Positions 1-7,943 of a DNA stretch of 48,882 nt are shown in pieces (position 1 is the first letter of the stretch; every line of letters begins with the position of its first letter). The notes under the pieces were generated by a model. That model made no database searches and had not been told where the DNA came from. It saw only the letters and a list, made by a program, of their open reading frames with translations. Made by a program: the position numbers and the translations under genes. The DNA lies in the NCBI GenBank assembly GCA_015523445.1, contig WAKG01000059.1, positions 1 to 48,882 of the forward strand. Reading direction: 5' to 3'. This DNA is from Desulfurococcales archaeon. Its GTDB lineage: Archaea; Thermoproteota; Thermoprotei_A; Sulfolobales; Acidilobaceae.

Positions 1-30
1 CTATAGTCGTGATGTGGGGGTTGCTAGGTA

Positions 31-2121
31 TTGGAGGTTGAAGGCCTAGCCCTGGAACACTTCGCCTTCGTACAGGACCTTAAACTCACTGTATATATAG
101 TGGCTGCAGTTACATGGGCCTTCCTACTCTACACACTCTATGCGGGCTTCAGGAGGTGGAGCTACGGGGGCGAGAGGATCAGGATAACGGATCCCATCAC
201 GGCATTGAAGACGTTTACAAGGTACGGGCTGCTTCAGTATAGAATACTACGCCATAGATTCCCTGGGACCATGCACCTCCTGATCTTCGCAGGCATGATG
301 TGGCTCCTTGCCGCCACCATACTTAGGGCAGCCGACTCCTACCTAGGCCCCTTCCTAGTCGATGGATATCTTAAGGTGTTCAAGTTACTCAGCAACATAG
401 CTGGAGCAGCTGTCTTCACCGGATCCATAATAGCAATTATCAGGAGAGCTAGGGGCCTGACACCCAACCTACCTCCAGACCCAACATACTACCTCGTCCA
501 CGCACTCTTCATAGTCATAGTCGTCACAGGATTTATCCTGAACGGTATGGCATCAGCAGGTTACAGGGCTGAGTACGAGTCCCCCACCTTCGACCCTATA
601 GGCTACATATTCTTCAAGTGGGCCATCGGCCTAGACGAGGGGACTCTGGAGGTCTACTACCGCGGCCTCTGGCTCTTCCACATGATCCTAGCCCACCTAA
701 CCATGGCACTCATACCGTTCACTAACCTATGGCACATACCTGTGGCTGGGCTTAACATAGCCCTCTCCAGGCGGGAGCCCGCCCCAGCAGCCCTCAGAAC
801 CTACCCCGACATAGATGAGAGGATCGAGAAGGACAAGCCTATAGGAATAGTCAGGCTACGCGACACGACGTGGAAGCAGAGGCTTGACTACGAGGCGTGC
901 ACAAGCTGCATGAGGTGCACCAACGCCTGCCCAGCTTTCGCGAGCGGCAAGGTCCTCAGCCCCAGGGACGTTATAGTAACCATGAGGGACATGATGTACA
1001 AGGGCATGTGGGACGAGGTAGTTTGGACCGAGGGAGGCAACGGGAGGAGGCTGGGAGTAAACCCGGAGGCTATATGGAGCTGTGTAACCTGCGGAGCCTG
1101 CGTTAACGAGTGTCCCGTCCTAATCCACCACGTAGACACAATCATAGACATCAGGAGGGGCATGATGTCCAGCGGAAGCGAGGAGGTGCCCGAGGACGTA
1201 CTAAACACTCTATACAACATCCAGCAGACTGGCAACCCATACGGCTACAACCCGATGGACAGGGAGGAGTGGATCCAACAGCTGGCCGAGAAGTTCGGCG
1301 AAGACATAATAGCCCAGCCCGGTGTTGAGTATGACTACCTCTACTGGATAGGATGCGTGGCCAGCTATGACCAGAGGATCAGGAGCGTGCCTGAGAACGT
1401 GATCAAGCTACTCAAGAAAGCCGGGATAAAGGTGGCTGTCATGCCAGAGGAGGGATGCAGCGGGGAGCCAGCTAAAAGGATGGGCGAGGAGGCCCTATTC
1501 GTAGAGATGATGAAGATGAACCTAGAGAATATGGGCCAATACAGCTTCAAGAAACTGCTAGTCCACTGCCCCCACTGCTACAACATATTCAAACACGAAT
1601 ACAAGAAGTACAAGGACTACCTAGCCTCAAACGAGGAGACCAGGCCACTAGCAGAGCTACTCGACAGGCTCGATGTCGAGCACCACTCAGTACTGTTATC
1701 CAGGCTGGTCAAAGAAGGCAAGATCAGGCCTACGAGGGAAATACAGGCAGCCGTCACATACCACGACCCCTGCTACCTAGGCAGGTGGAACGGGGTCTAC
1801 GAGGAGCCCAGGCTAGTCCTCAAGAGCGTCAAAGGGCTTAGGATAAGGGAGATGCCTAGGAATAGGGATAGGAGCTTCTGCTGCGGAGGCGGCGGTGGCC
1901 ACATGTTCTTCGAGATAAAGAGGGGTAAGAGGATCTCAAGGATGAGGGCAGAGGAGGCTGCACAAACACTGGGATCCACGGGCAACGGGGCCCGTATAGT
2001 AGCTGTTGCATGCCCATTCTGCAACACCATGTTCAGGGGAGAGAGCGAGGACCTAGGCTTCCAGGTCAGGGATATCTCAGAGATCCTAGGTGAAACTGTT
2101 GACGGTGAGGGTGACACCTAG
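31..2121 (+). CDS. HdrDE/EMO-like membrane Fe-S oxidoreductase
   Basis: Single 696-residue polypeptide. About five membrane segments lie in residues ~15-240, resembling NarI/HdrE cytochrome b, with His residues near the helices (HRFPGTMH, LFHMILAH). A cytoplasmic HdrD-like half follows: two ferredoxin motifs (from C290, CTSCMRCTNAC; from C351, CVTCGACVNEC) and two CCG repeats (C476, C513-C516; C581, C617-C618, C661-C664) expected to bind non-cubane [4Fe-4S] clusters. The fusion matches the EMO family (ETF:menaquinone oxidoreductase) and HdrDE-like proteins, so it probably passes electrons from a soluble donor such as ETF through heme b to quinone. The start is TTG; no better in-frame start is visible in the window. 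It stands alone here, but etfABCX lies at 34070-37684. The electron donor is inferred. Confidence 0.85.
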   Translation: MEVEGLALEHFAFVQDLKLTVYIVAAVTWAFLLYTLYAGFRRWSYGGERIRITDPITALKTFTRYGLLQYRILRHRFPGTMHLLIFAGMMWLLAATILRAADSYLGPFLVDGYLKVFKLLSNIAGAAVFTGSIIAIIRRARGLTPNLPPDPTYYLVHALFIVIVVTGFILNGMASAGYRAEYESPTFDPIGYIFFKWAIGLDEGTLEVYYRGLWLFHMILAHLTMALIPFTNLWHIPVAGLNIALSRREPAPAALRTYPDIDERIEKDKPIGIVRLRDTTWKQRLDYEACTSCMRCTNACPAFASGKVLSPRDVIVTMRDMMYKGMWDEVVWTEGGNGRRLGVNPEAIWSCVTCGACVNECPVLIHHVDTIIDIRRGMMSSGSEEVPEDVLNTLYNIQQTGNPYGYNPMDREEWIQQLAEKFGEDIIAQPGVEYDYLYWIGCVASYDQRIRSVPENVIKLLKKAGIKVAVMPEEGCSGEPAKRMGEEALFVEMMKMNLENMGQYSFKKLLVHCPHCYNIFKHEYKKYKDYLASNEETRPLAELLDRLDVEHHSVLLSRLVKEGKIRPTREIQAAVTYHDPCYLGRWNGVYEEPRLVLKSVKGLRIREMPRNRDRSFCCGGGGGHMFFEIKRGKRISRMRAEEAAQTLGSTGNGARIVAVACPFCNTMFRGESEDLGFQVRDISEILGETVDGEGDT

Positions 2122-2178
2122 GTAGTATGAGGGAGGCCACTGTAACTCCCCCAGCCCCCCTAGGTATAGAGGTGGAGG

Positions 2179-2475
2179 GTGGCCAAATTGGACGCCAGGC
2201 CTATAGCAAGGATAATAACGTCAGGTCCAGGGATTATGGGAGTCTATCCTGAAATAGGCTTCGGGGTTGATGAGGCCCTAGCCAAGTCTCTCCAAATAGC
2301 CTACTCAGCCGGGGAGTTCGCTGCGAGGCCTCTAAGGAAGGCCCCTAGGAGAATCGTTGTAGAGCTCAACGATGGATCTATCATTGTTGCGTGGAGAAAG
2401 GGGGAGCATGTGGTGGGTGTTTATGTAGAGCCTAGCAAACCCTTGCTCCGGGCTCAACAGGCTCCTCTACCGTGA
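2179..2475 (+). CDS. small conserved-looking protein, unknown function
   Basis: A 98-residue soluble protein that I do not recognise. The GTG start is supported by a GGTGGAG ribosome-binding sequence just upstream (2171-2177). The C-terminal half (IVVELNDGSIIVAWRKGEH) alternates like beta strands and vaguely recalls roadblock/LC7 domains, but that is only an impression. It has no Cys, no signal peptide and no membrane segment. Its 3' end overlaps the convergent tRNA-binding gene by 44 nt, so one of the two stops may be read through shared transcribed sequence. It follows the EMO-like gene by 57 nt and could be cotranscribed. Confidence 0.6.
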   Translation: MAKLDARPIARIITSGPGIMGVYPEIGFGVDEALAKSLQIAYSAGEFAARPLRKAPRRIVVELNDGSIIVAWRKGEHVVGVYVEPSKPLLRAQQAPLP

Positions 2476-2782
2476 GGAGCACAGGTTTTTCTCCATCACC
2501 ACAAGGCGCGGCCAGGACCATGCCTTGGCTAACCAGACCCGCCATCCTCTTTGGCTTCAGGTTCGCCACAACTATCACCAACTTACCCACGAAGTCCTCA
2601 GGCTTATACCACTTCGCCAGCCCGGCTAGGACCTGCCTCTTCTCCCCTCCAATGTCAACAATCAGTTTCACCAGCTTCCTGCTATTGGGTACTGGCTCTG
2701 CCTCCAGGACCCTACCCACTCTTAAATCCAGCTTGGCGAAGTCTCCATACTCGACCATATCAGACATCTCTAGCCCACCCAT
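2432..2782 (-). CDS. metG2: tRNA-binding OB-fold protein (MetRS beta / Trbp111-like)
   Basis: A 116-residue stand-alone OB-fold domain of the EMAP-II/Trbp111 family, homologous to the C-terminal extension of methionyl-tRNA synthetase. Diagnostic stretches are DLRVGRVLEAEPVPNSRKL, the strand RQVLAGLAKWY and LKPKRMAGLVSQGMVLAA. Archaea often encode this domain separately from MetG; it is thought to bind the tRNA elbow and may assist MetRS. The ATG at 2782 fits a near-leaderless transcript, because a TATA-like element (TTTATTTAG, 2806-2814) lies about 28 nt upstream. An internal ATG (MSDMVEYGDF) is the alternative. It converges on the 2179 gene with a 44-nt overlap. Confidence 0.85.
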   Translation of the reverse strand: MGGLEMSDMVEYGDFAKLDLRVGRVLEAEPVPNSRKLVKLIVDIGGEKRQVLAGLAKWYKPEDFVGKLVIVVANLKPKRMAGLVSQGMVLAAPCGDGEKPVLLTVEEPVEPGARVC

Positions 2783-2805
2783 TTATGGTGGACATGCAGT
2801 GTACA

Positions 2806-2814
2806 CTAAATAAA
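2806..2814 (-). promoter_or_regulatory. TATA box of the tRNA-binding protein gene
   Basis: TTTATTTAG on the minus strand, centred about 28 nt before the ATG at 2782, the spacing expected for a leaderless archaeal mRNA. The AT-rich core is nearly symmetric, so it might also serve the plus-strand gene at 2856. Confidence 0.5.
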
Positions 2815-2855
2815 TTAGAGTTAGCGAGCAGCATGGAGAATGGTGCCTAGCAGGA

Positions 2856-3317
2856 TTGGGAATAGTAGACCTGCTCCACGGCCTAGACCTTATAGCTGGG
2901 AGGGCCAGCGCTGTGGGGGCGGATTTCATATTGGCTGGCCCCCTAAACCTGTGGCTTAGGGGGGTTAGCCCGCCACCCTCCAGGCCACTCTATATACTCG
3001 TGACTAGCCATGAATCCTCTGGGCCTCTAAGATCTGCTATCTCAATAGGGGCAAAGGAGGCCCCCTGGGGCTACAAGTGGAGCAGGATCTCGGGTAGGCT
3101 TTATAGGGCTACCCTGAGGGGCATGGATGTAGCCATCCTGGCCGATCCATCCATAGACACTGGAAGCGGGGTAGCCCGGTTTAGGGCTAGAGACATGGCT
3201 AGGCAGGCAGACCACGCAGTGGTAGGCAGGCATATCGTTAGGCTAGCACCCCTGCACTTCGAGTATACCTTGAAGGGCGCGTTGGGTGGGTATGGTGGGG
3301 CGGAGTTGGAGGAGTAG
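2856..3317 (+). CDS. hypothetical protein, possibly nucleotidyltransferase-like
   Basis: A 153-residue protein with a TTG start; an ATG upstream is closed by a stop. The N-terminal part (helix, then ADFILAGPLNLWLRG and a strand LYILVTS) is faintly reminiscent of small nucleotidyltransferase-fold proteins, but the usual GS..DxD motif is not evident, so no function is assigned. The gene overlaps the next one, a RecB-like nuclease, by 32 nt in another frame. The two are therefore probably translated from one mRNA and may act together. Confidence 0.5.
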   Translation: MGIVDLLHGLDLIAGRASAVGADFILAGPLNLWLRGVSPPPSRPLYILVTSHESSGPLRSAISIGAKEAPWGYKWSRISGRLYRATLRGMDVAILADPSIDTGSGVARFRARDMARQADHAVVGRHIVRLAPLHFEYTLKGALGGYGGAELEE

Positions 3318-3912
3318 TGAGGCTATAGCGGCGCAGATACTCGAGGACCTGGGGTACACTGTAGTTGATAAGCATGTCCAGGTAGAGGTGGACGGAGTGC
3401 AGGTTTCCGACGTTGATCTTGTGGCGGAGAAGGAGGGAATAAGGTATGCCGTGGAGGTTAAGGCTGGTATGGCTGATGTCAATGCTGTGAGGCAGGCGTA
3501 TGTCAATGCTAAGCTCACTGGCATGAGGCCCCTTATAATTGCCCGGGGAGCGGATGACAGGGCACTGAAAGTCTCCGAACGGCTAGGAGTAGAGATCATC
3601 ACTCTGCCAGACCTAGTCATAGCAGGTGTAGACGACGTGAGAGAGATAGTAGAGGAGGCGGTGTGGAGCGCTATAGTCCGTATCACATCTATACCTAGAT
3701 ACTGCAAGGAGCTGGGAAACGAGGACCTTAAGGTCCTAGAGGCCATAGCCTCTACAGATACAATATCTGAGGCGGCCGAGATGATCGGAGCCAGTGTGGG
3801 TGACGTAGCTAGGGTCCTAGATAAGCTAAGGAAGCTAGGCCTCATGCCCAAGCCGCAGAAGTATGGTATGGTCAAGGCTCTGGCGTCGCTAACCCTAATC
3901 TTATGCCGCTAG
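3286..3912 (+). CDS. RecB-like nuclease domain with C-terminal HTH
   Basis: A 208-residue protein. The N-terminal half shows a PD-(D/E)xK nuclease core: helical E12, D44 in SDVDLVAE, then E57 and K59 in AVEVKAG, followed by a conserved-looking QAYVNAK helix. The C-terminal third (residues ~145-205) resembles a winged-helix/helix-turn-helix (SEAAEMIGASVGDVARVLDKL). Such archaeal proteins are usually annotated as uncharacterised RecB-family or Holliday-resolvase-like nucleases; the DNA target is unknown. The start is GTG 3286 or ATG 3292, both inside the preceding gene. All three catalytic residues are present, so activity is plausible. Confidence 0.75.
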   Translation: MGMVGRSWRSSEAIAAQILEDLGYTVVDKHVQVEVDGVQVSDVDLVAEKEGIRYAVEVKAGMADVNAVRQAYVNAKLTGMRPLIIARGADDRALKVSERLGVEIITLPDLVIAGVDDVREIVEEAVWSAIVRITSIPRYCKELGNEDLKVLEAIASTDTISEAAEMIGASVGDVARVLDKLRKLGLMPKPQKYGMVKALASLTLILCR

Positions 3913-3943
3913 CCTTATACCCTACCGGGATCCACATGTAACA

Positions 3944-4014
3944 GGGGCGGCTGTGAAGAAGCCTGCGACGAGCTGAGCGATGCAATGATCAGGAAGAGCC
4001 GAACGAGCCGCCTC
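3944..4014 (+). ncRNA. candidate C/D box-like sRNA with closed terminal stem
   Basis: In the gap between two genes, a 9-bp stem (3944-3952 with 4006-4014, one G-U pair) closes a C-like box GUGAAGA (3953-3959), a 13-nt spacer, a D' box CUGA (3973-3976), a C'-like GCGAUGC (3977-3983) and a D-like CCGA (3999-4002). The layout is that of an archaeal 2'-O-methylation guide RNA that forms L7Ae k-turns. The C and D boxes are imperfect and the second spacer is 15 nt, so it could instead be another k-turn RNA. Confidence 0.4.
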
Positions 4015-4042
4015 CCATCAAGGATCCTCTGGGGGTCCAGGA

Positions 4043-4459
4043 TTGCCTGGTAGGATCAGGTATGAGGAGGCCCCTGAAGTTTGCGCTATTGTAAATATAC
4101 TCTCTAGTATGGAGGAGTTTGGCCACGTTGACACTAGTAGGGTTTACTGCGTGAGGAGCTGGGGGAGTAGAAGCAGGGCAGTGGCTAGGATCTATGGGCT
4201 TCCCGGCCCTTGGGCCACAGTACTGGGGCCAGGCTATGTTATCGAGGTTATTAGCGAGCGCTTCTATAGGTTGTCCCTGGAGGAGAGGGTTAAGACCATT
4301 ATACACGAGCTGCTCCACATACCCTCAACGTTTAGCGGGGGCCTGAGGCCTCATGGCAGGCTGGTTAACGGCAGAGTTGTAGGTAGGATCTATAGGAGGG
4401 CTCTGCGCCTCGGCCTCCTGGATCAGATAGCTGAGATCCTAGGGGAGGGGTGCGGCTAG
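4043..4459 (+). CDS. putative metallopeptidase (HExxH, PhageMetallopep-like)
   Basis: A 138-residue protein whose centre carries HELLH (residues 88-92) followed by H104 in LRPHG, an arrangement matching small zinc-dependent putative metallopeptidases (the PhageMetallopep-like family, also present in archaeal chromosomes). The N-terminal part has three Cys. There is no signal peptide or membrane segment, so it is probably cytoplasmic. The start is TTG 4043. Its last 21 nt overlap the convergent ArsA/Get3 gene. Family assignment rests on the HELLHxP...PHG pattern; the substrate is unknown. Confidence 0.7.
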   Translation: MPGRIRYEEAPEVCAIVNILSSMEEFGHVDTSRVYCVRSWGSRSRAVARIYGLPGPWATVLGPGYVIEVISERFYRLSLEERVKTIIHELLHIPSTFSGGLRPHGRLVNGRVVGRIYRRALRLGLLDQIAEILGEGCG

Positions 4460-5419
4460 GGATATCGTCTTTCTGGCCGCCTCCCTTGCCTTCTCCAGAG
4501 TGTCTGGCGGCGTACGGTTCATCATTATCCCCACCCTTATGCACGACCCCTTGCATTTCAGGTTTAGTATGGAACCTATACTGTCCCTCTGCACCTCGTA
4601 TACCCCCAAGCGCTTGGCCATCTCGTCTTCTATTATCCTGTTAACCACTATCCCAGTGACACTGGCCCCTAAGTCCTGTAGTGTGTGCACAGTCTTCTCC
4701 ACCTCATATACCGGGAGGGGCTCTGGGGTTGCTACCAGGACGTAGCTAGTCCTAGAGTCGTCTACTAGGTTCTTCATCAGCGTCTGGTACCGGTCCCGGA
4801 GCTCGTATAGCTTGTCTAGTACAGGATCCTTGGCCTCGGCCTTCTCCCCCATTACCCTGGATATTGAGTATTTTAGGGACGCTATCTTGGTCCTCAGCTC
4901 TATCAGGTTGCCTAGCCAGAACATGTAGGTCCTCGGAAGGTTTAGTATTCTGAGCGTGACCCCCGTGGGCGGTGTATCTACCACTATGTAGTCGAAGTCC
5001 CTGTTGGAGTACAGTGTCTCCAGGTACCTTAGATATACTTCCTCCTCGAAGCCGGGCGAATTCTTTATCGTGTCAGCAGCCTTCTCCACGTTGAGGACCT
5101 TGAGGCCTGGCATTATCTGCTTGAGAAGCCTACTGTACTCCGCGGTGAACTTCCTTGACTCCTTCTCGAGGTCGAACTGAACAGCGTGTAGGCCCCCGTC
5201 TATCCTAGTGACCTTATGGGTGTCCTTTAGGGAGAGGTACTTGACTAGGTGCTTGGCCTGGTCCAGGCTTACTATGAGGGTCTTACCACTCCTAGATAGG
5301 AGGTCTCCAAGCATTATGCTTACCGTTGTCTTACCTACTCCACCCTTACCTATAACTATGACTATGTGGGGCTTCCCTCCTTTACCCCTAACAACTTCTA
5401 TTAGGTCCTCTAGGGTCAC
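4439..5419 (-). CDS. Get3/ArsA-family ATPase
   Basis: A 326-residue SIMIBI P-loop ATPase of the ArsA/TRC40/Get3 family. The deviant Walker A GKGGVGKTT spans residues 24-32 and the switch II/A-loop is DTPPTGVTLRIL. It is a single-domain protein of the length usual for archaeal Get3 homologues, which are linked to tail-anchored protein targeting, rather than the doubled arsenite pump subunit. CKGSC near the C terminus provides two Cys that might bind metal. No ars genes are nearby. GTG start; the codon overlaps the stop of the upstream small gene (GTGA), indicating an operon and translational coupling. Confidence 0.85.
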   Translation of the reverse strand: MTLEDLIEVVRGKGGKPHIVIVIGKGGVGKTTVSIMLGDLLSRSGKTLIVSLDQAKHLVKYLSLKDTHKVTRIDGGLHAVQFDLEKESRKFTAEYSRLLKQIMPGLKVLNVEKAADTIKNSPGFEEEVYLRYLETLYSNRDFDYIVVDTPPTGVTLRILNLPRTYMFWLGNLIELRTKIASLKYSISRVMGEKAEAKDPVLDKLYELRDRYQTLMKNLVDDSRTSYVLVATPEPLPVYEVEKTVHTLQDLGASVTGIVVNRIIEDEMAKRLGVYEVQRDSIGSILNLKCKGSCIRVGIMMNRTPPDTLEKAREAARKTISLAAPLP

Positions 5420-5748
5420 CAGTCACCACCCATGCTGCTGAAGTAGTCGCTGATGAGGTCCCCTCCTAGCGCGTGCCTCCTCTCCATGATCGCTATCTCC
5501 TCCTTGAGTAGCGGGGCCAGCTCCATGGAGAGGGCTAGGGGGGCGAAGGGCATCCCGACTAGGCCCCCCATTACTATGGTTAGGAAGGTATTCTCCATCT
5601 CTAGGTACTGTAGTTGGAGGGCCTCCACGCTATGCTCTCTCATAGCCTGTCCCATCCCGAATATGAATAGGCTTAGCTCCCGTGCCATACCCTTTAGTGA
5701 TCCAGCTATCTCCCTTAGGATCTTTCCTACTATCAACACTAGCCCCAT
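5416..5748 (-). CDS. small protein paired with Get3/ArsA ATPase
   Basis: A 110-residue protein of unknown family located directly upstream of the Get3/ArsA gene with a GTGA overlap. It is predicted to be mostly helical, with an amphipathic N terminus and a hydrophobic central stretch (TIVMGGLVGMPFAPLAL) that could insert in or attach to the membrane. Because it is translationally coupled to a targeting-type ATPase, a partner, substrate-delivery or membrane-anchor role can be proposed, but this is inference. An AT-rich TATA-like stretch (5751-5761) lies unusually close to the ATG, so the true start might be a little downstream. Confidence 0.65.
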   Translation of the reverse strand: MGLVLIVGKILREIAGSLKGMARELSLFIFGMGQAMREHSVEALQLQYLEMENTFLTIVMGGLVGMPFAPLALSMELAPLLKEEIAIMERRHALGGDLISDYFSSMGGDW

Positions 5749-5771
5749 CTATTAATAAAATATGTGGGCGA

Positions 5772-5784
5772 GGAAAAAAGTCTC
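5772..5784 (-). terminator. T-tract terminator after cstA
   Basis: A run of six T residues on the minus strand (GACTTTTTTCCTC) lies just beyond the cstA stop. Archaeal RNA polymerase commonly terminates at such T-runs without a hairpin. It separates the cstA unit from the Get3/ArsA unit. Confidence 0.45.
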
Positions 5785-5790
5785 ACGCCT

Positions 5791-7569
5791 TTAGAGTGAG
5801 GCTCTAGCCCGTGACAACCCCTTGGAGAATAACACTATCAGTATTAGATTTAGTATCAGCGATATCAGAGCTATGGAGCCTGCGCCCACCTGCTGGACTA
5901 GCGGTAGCTTTGTTGCAACCACTACCAGCCACCATGCCAGCCCGACTGTAACGGTGACCCAGAGGAACATGGCGGGTATTAATATTAGCCAGCTGTAGGT
6001 CCCCCTAATCCTAAGCACAGCGTATACCCACAGTGCTGAGGTCAACAAGGCTAGGGCTGCTAGCATCTGGTTAACCCCAGCGAATGCCGGCCATACCACC
6101 CTGAACGCTGCAACCTGCTGACCCTCGATGTCAACTATCGGATATGCCATGGCGCTACCTATCAAGACTACTATTAGGCTTGCCACCCACTTATTTGCCA
6201 GGACAGTATACAGGGGCCTGCTTACCCTCTCCATCCAGTCTATCATCTCCTGGAATGCGAATCTGGCTAGCCTGGTAGCAGTGTCCAGTGTGGTCATTAC
6301 GAATAGGATCAGGGATATTACTGCGAATAGGTTAAACACTTTGAAGGCTGCTGCATAGTCTATGCCTATCCTGGAGAGCCCGACTCCAAGCATGTATCCA
6401 TAGCCCACGGCGAACCTCTTTACCGGGCTTAGCTCCAGTATATTCTCCTCAAAGATATTGGCCTCCTTTAAAACGCTGGCATCCCAGGCTAGGCTTATTG
6501 GTATTATAACTGCTAGCGTGGATAGAGCCCCCTCTGTAAGCATTGCACCGTATCCTACGAATAGACCCTCCAACTCGTTGGCCAGCTGCTTACTTGTTGT
6601 ACCCGATGATACTAGGGAGTGGAAGCCGCTGAGGGAGCCACATGCTATGATGAGTGGTATTGCTGGCCAGAAGGGGGTTGGCTGGTTCGCGAAGCCAGCT
6701 ATCTTTGGCGCGAACGAGGTGTAGGCTGGTCCCACTAGGATCTTGTCGGCGACCAATAGGCCTCCTATCACTGATAGGCCGACGAATGCGAATAGTATGT
6801 AGCTATTGGTGTAGTCTCTAGGCTGCAACAGGTACCATACCGGGAGGCTTGCAGCTAATATCGAGTATATGCCCAGCACTATGACCCATTTGTGATACGC
6901 GTTCCAGTTCTCCGCAGGGCCTATGTGGAATGGAGTGTAGTAGCTGTAGTAGAATGCACCAGCTACTAGGGCTAGCGTGATTATTGTGGCTATCCTTGTG
7001 TCTATACCGATCCTGTACATCATTATGCCCATGAATAGGGCTATGGGCATGTATAGGATTGATAGTGTGGCAGCGCTTGGAGAGCTGACTAGGAGTAGTG
7101 CTGCTATGCTTGCGAAGGCGGCGTATACTAGTAGTAGGGCCATGAAGGTGTAGGCTAGGAATATGTATCTGGCCCTCCTGCCCATTACCGATTCGCTGAC
7201 GCTCATGATAGATATACCACCATGCCTCACGCTGGCCATAAGGGCTAGGTAGTCGTGTACCGTGCCTATGAATACGTTCCCGAAGAGTACCCAGAGGAGG
7301 GGTAGTGCCCAACCGTACGCCATAGCTATTGCAGGGCCAACTATTGGGCCTGCACCAGCTATGCTAGCGAAGTGGTGGCCGAATAGAACGTACTTATTAG
7401 CTGGCACATAGTCTACTCCATCAAACTTCTCTATAGCTGGTGTGGGCGAGTTTGTCCTAGCCCTCACAATCTTCTCCTGGAGGACCTTCCTACCGTAGAA
7501 CATGTAGGCTACAGTGTATATCACTAGGACTATTACGATGAGTTCTATAACATAGGTGCTCGGCACCAC
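5791..7569 (-). CDS. cstA: CstA-family transporter
   Basis: A 592-residue polytopic membrane protein with more than a dozen hydrophobic segments. The N-terminal signature of the carbon starvation CstA family is clear: YVLFGHHFASIAGAGPIVGP followed by GWALPLLWVLFGNVFIGTVHD. Later segments (ACGSLSGFHSLVSSGTTSKQ) are also family-typical. CstA proteins import peptides or, in enterobacterial paralogues, pyruvate; which substrate applies here cannot be told from sequence. It sits 4 nt after a small two-helix membrane protein gene, an operon-like arrangement comparable to the bacterial pairing of CstA with a small accessory protein, though the sequences differ. Confidence 0.92.
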   Translation of the reverse strand: MVPSTYVIELIVIVLVIYTVAYMFYGRKVLQEKIVRARTNSPTPAIEKFDGVDYVPANKYVLFGHHFASIAGAGPIVGPAIAMAYGWALPLLWVLFGNVFIGTVHDYLALMASVRHGGISIMSVSESVMGRRARYIFLAYTFMALLLVYAAFASIAALLLVSSPSAATLSILYMPIALFMGIMMYRIGIDTRIATIITLALVAGAFYYSYYTPFHIGPAENWNAYHKWVIVLGIYSILAASLPVWYLLQPRDYTNSYILFAFVGLSVIGGLLVADKILVGPAYTSFAPKIAGFANQPTPFWPAIPLIIACGSLSGFHSLVSSGTTSKQLANELEGLFVGYGAMLTEGALSTLAVIIPISLAWDASVLKEANIFEENILELSPVKRFAVGYGYMLGVGLSRIGIDYAAAFKVFNLFAVISLILFVMTTLDTATRLARFAFQEMIDWMERVSRPLYTVLANKWVASLIVVLIGSAMAYPIVDIEGQQVAAFRVVWPAFAGVNQMLAALALLTSALWVYAVLRIRGTYSWLILIPAMFLWVTVTVGLAWWLVVVATKLPLVQQVGAGSIALISLILNLILIVLFSKGLSRARASL

Positions 7570-7573
7570 ACAC

Positions 7574-7795
7574 TCACCTCCCAGCCCTCCTCTTTATAAC
7601 TGCTGGTGTCTCCCCGAACCATAGTGCTGGCCCTGCTAGTATCATGAACCAGGCGGCTATCGTCATCAGGGCATCGCTAGAAGTGGCATCTTCACTGCCT
7701 ATCGCTCCACTACCAGCACCGCTGGCTATGACGTAGAGGAATATTAGGAGGCCGATGATAGTCAGCGCGGCTCCTATGGCCTGCTTCGGGTCCAC
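7574..7795 (-). CDS. small membrane protein in cstA operon
   Basis: A 73-residue protein with two predicted membrane helices (GAALTIIGLLIFLYVIASG and MTIAAWFMILAGPALWF) joined by a short polar Ser/Glu/Asp loop, and a basic C terminus. GTG start. It is 4 nt upstream of cstA on the same strand and has its own TATA-like element (GATAAAACT, 7824-7832), making it the first gene of the operon. It is not similar to the bacterial YbdD/DUF466 CstA partner by eye. A role as CstA subunit or regulator is inferred from position only. Confidence 0.65.
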   Translation of the reverse strand: MDPKQAIGAALTIIGLLIFLYVIASGAGSGAIGSEDATSSDALMTIAAWFMILAGPALWFGETPAVIKRRAGR

Positions 7796-7823
7796 GGCGG
7801 GGACACCCCCTAATTAGTCTACT

Positions 7824-7832
7824 AGTTTTATC
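7824..7832 (-). promoter_or_regulatory. TATA box of the cstA operon
   Basis: GATAAAACT on the minus strand, centred about 33 nt before the GTG at 7795, predicting a leader of only a few nucleotides. The AT-rich gap 7800-7900 also holds plus-strand TATA-like elements (about 7868-7893) for the divergent gene at 7944. Confidence 0.45.
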
Positions 7833-7943
7833 ATGAAACCACTAACAAGTTATTAAAGTTTCTTACACAAATTTAATATAACAATTATAAAACAGATCAG
7901 TGATAGGGTAATCCCCCTCAGAGGGCTCGGGAGGTTTGCCTAG

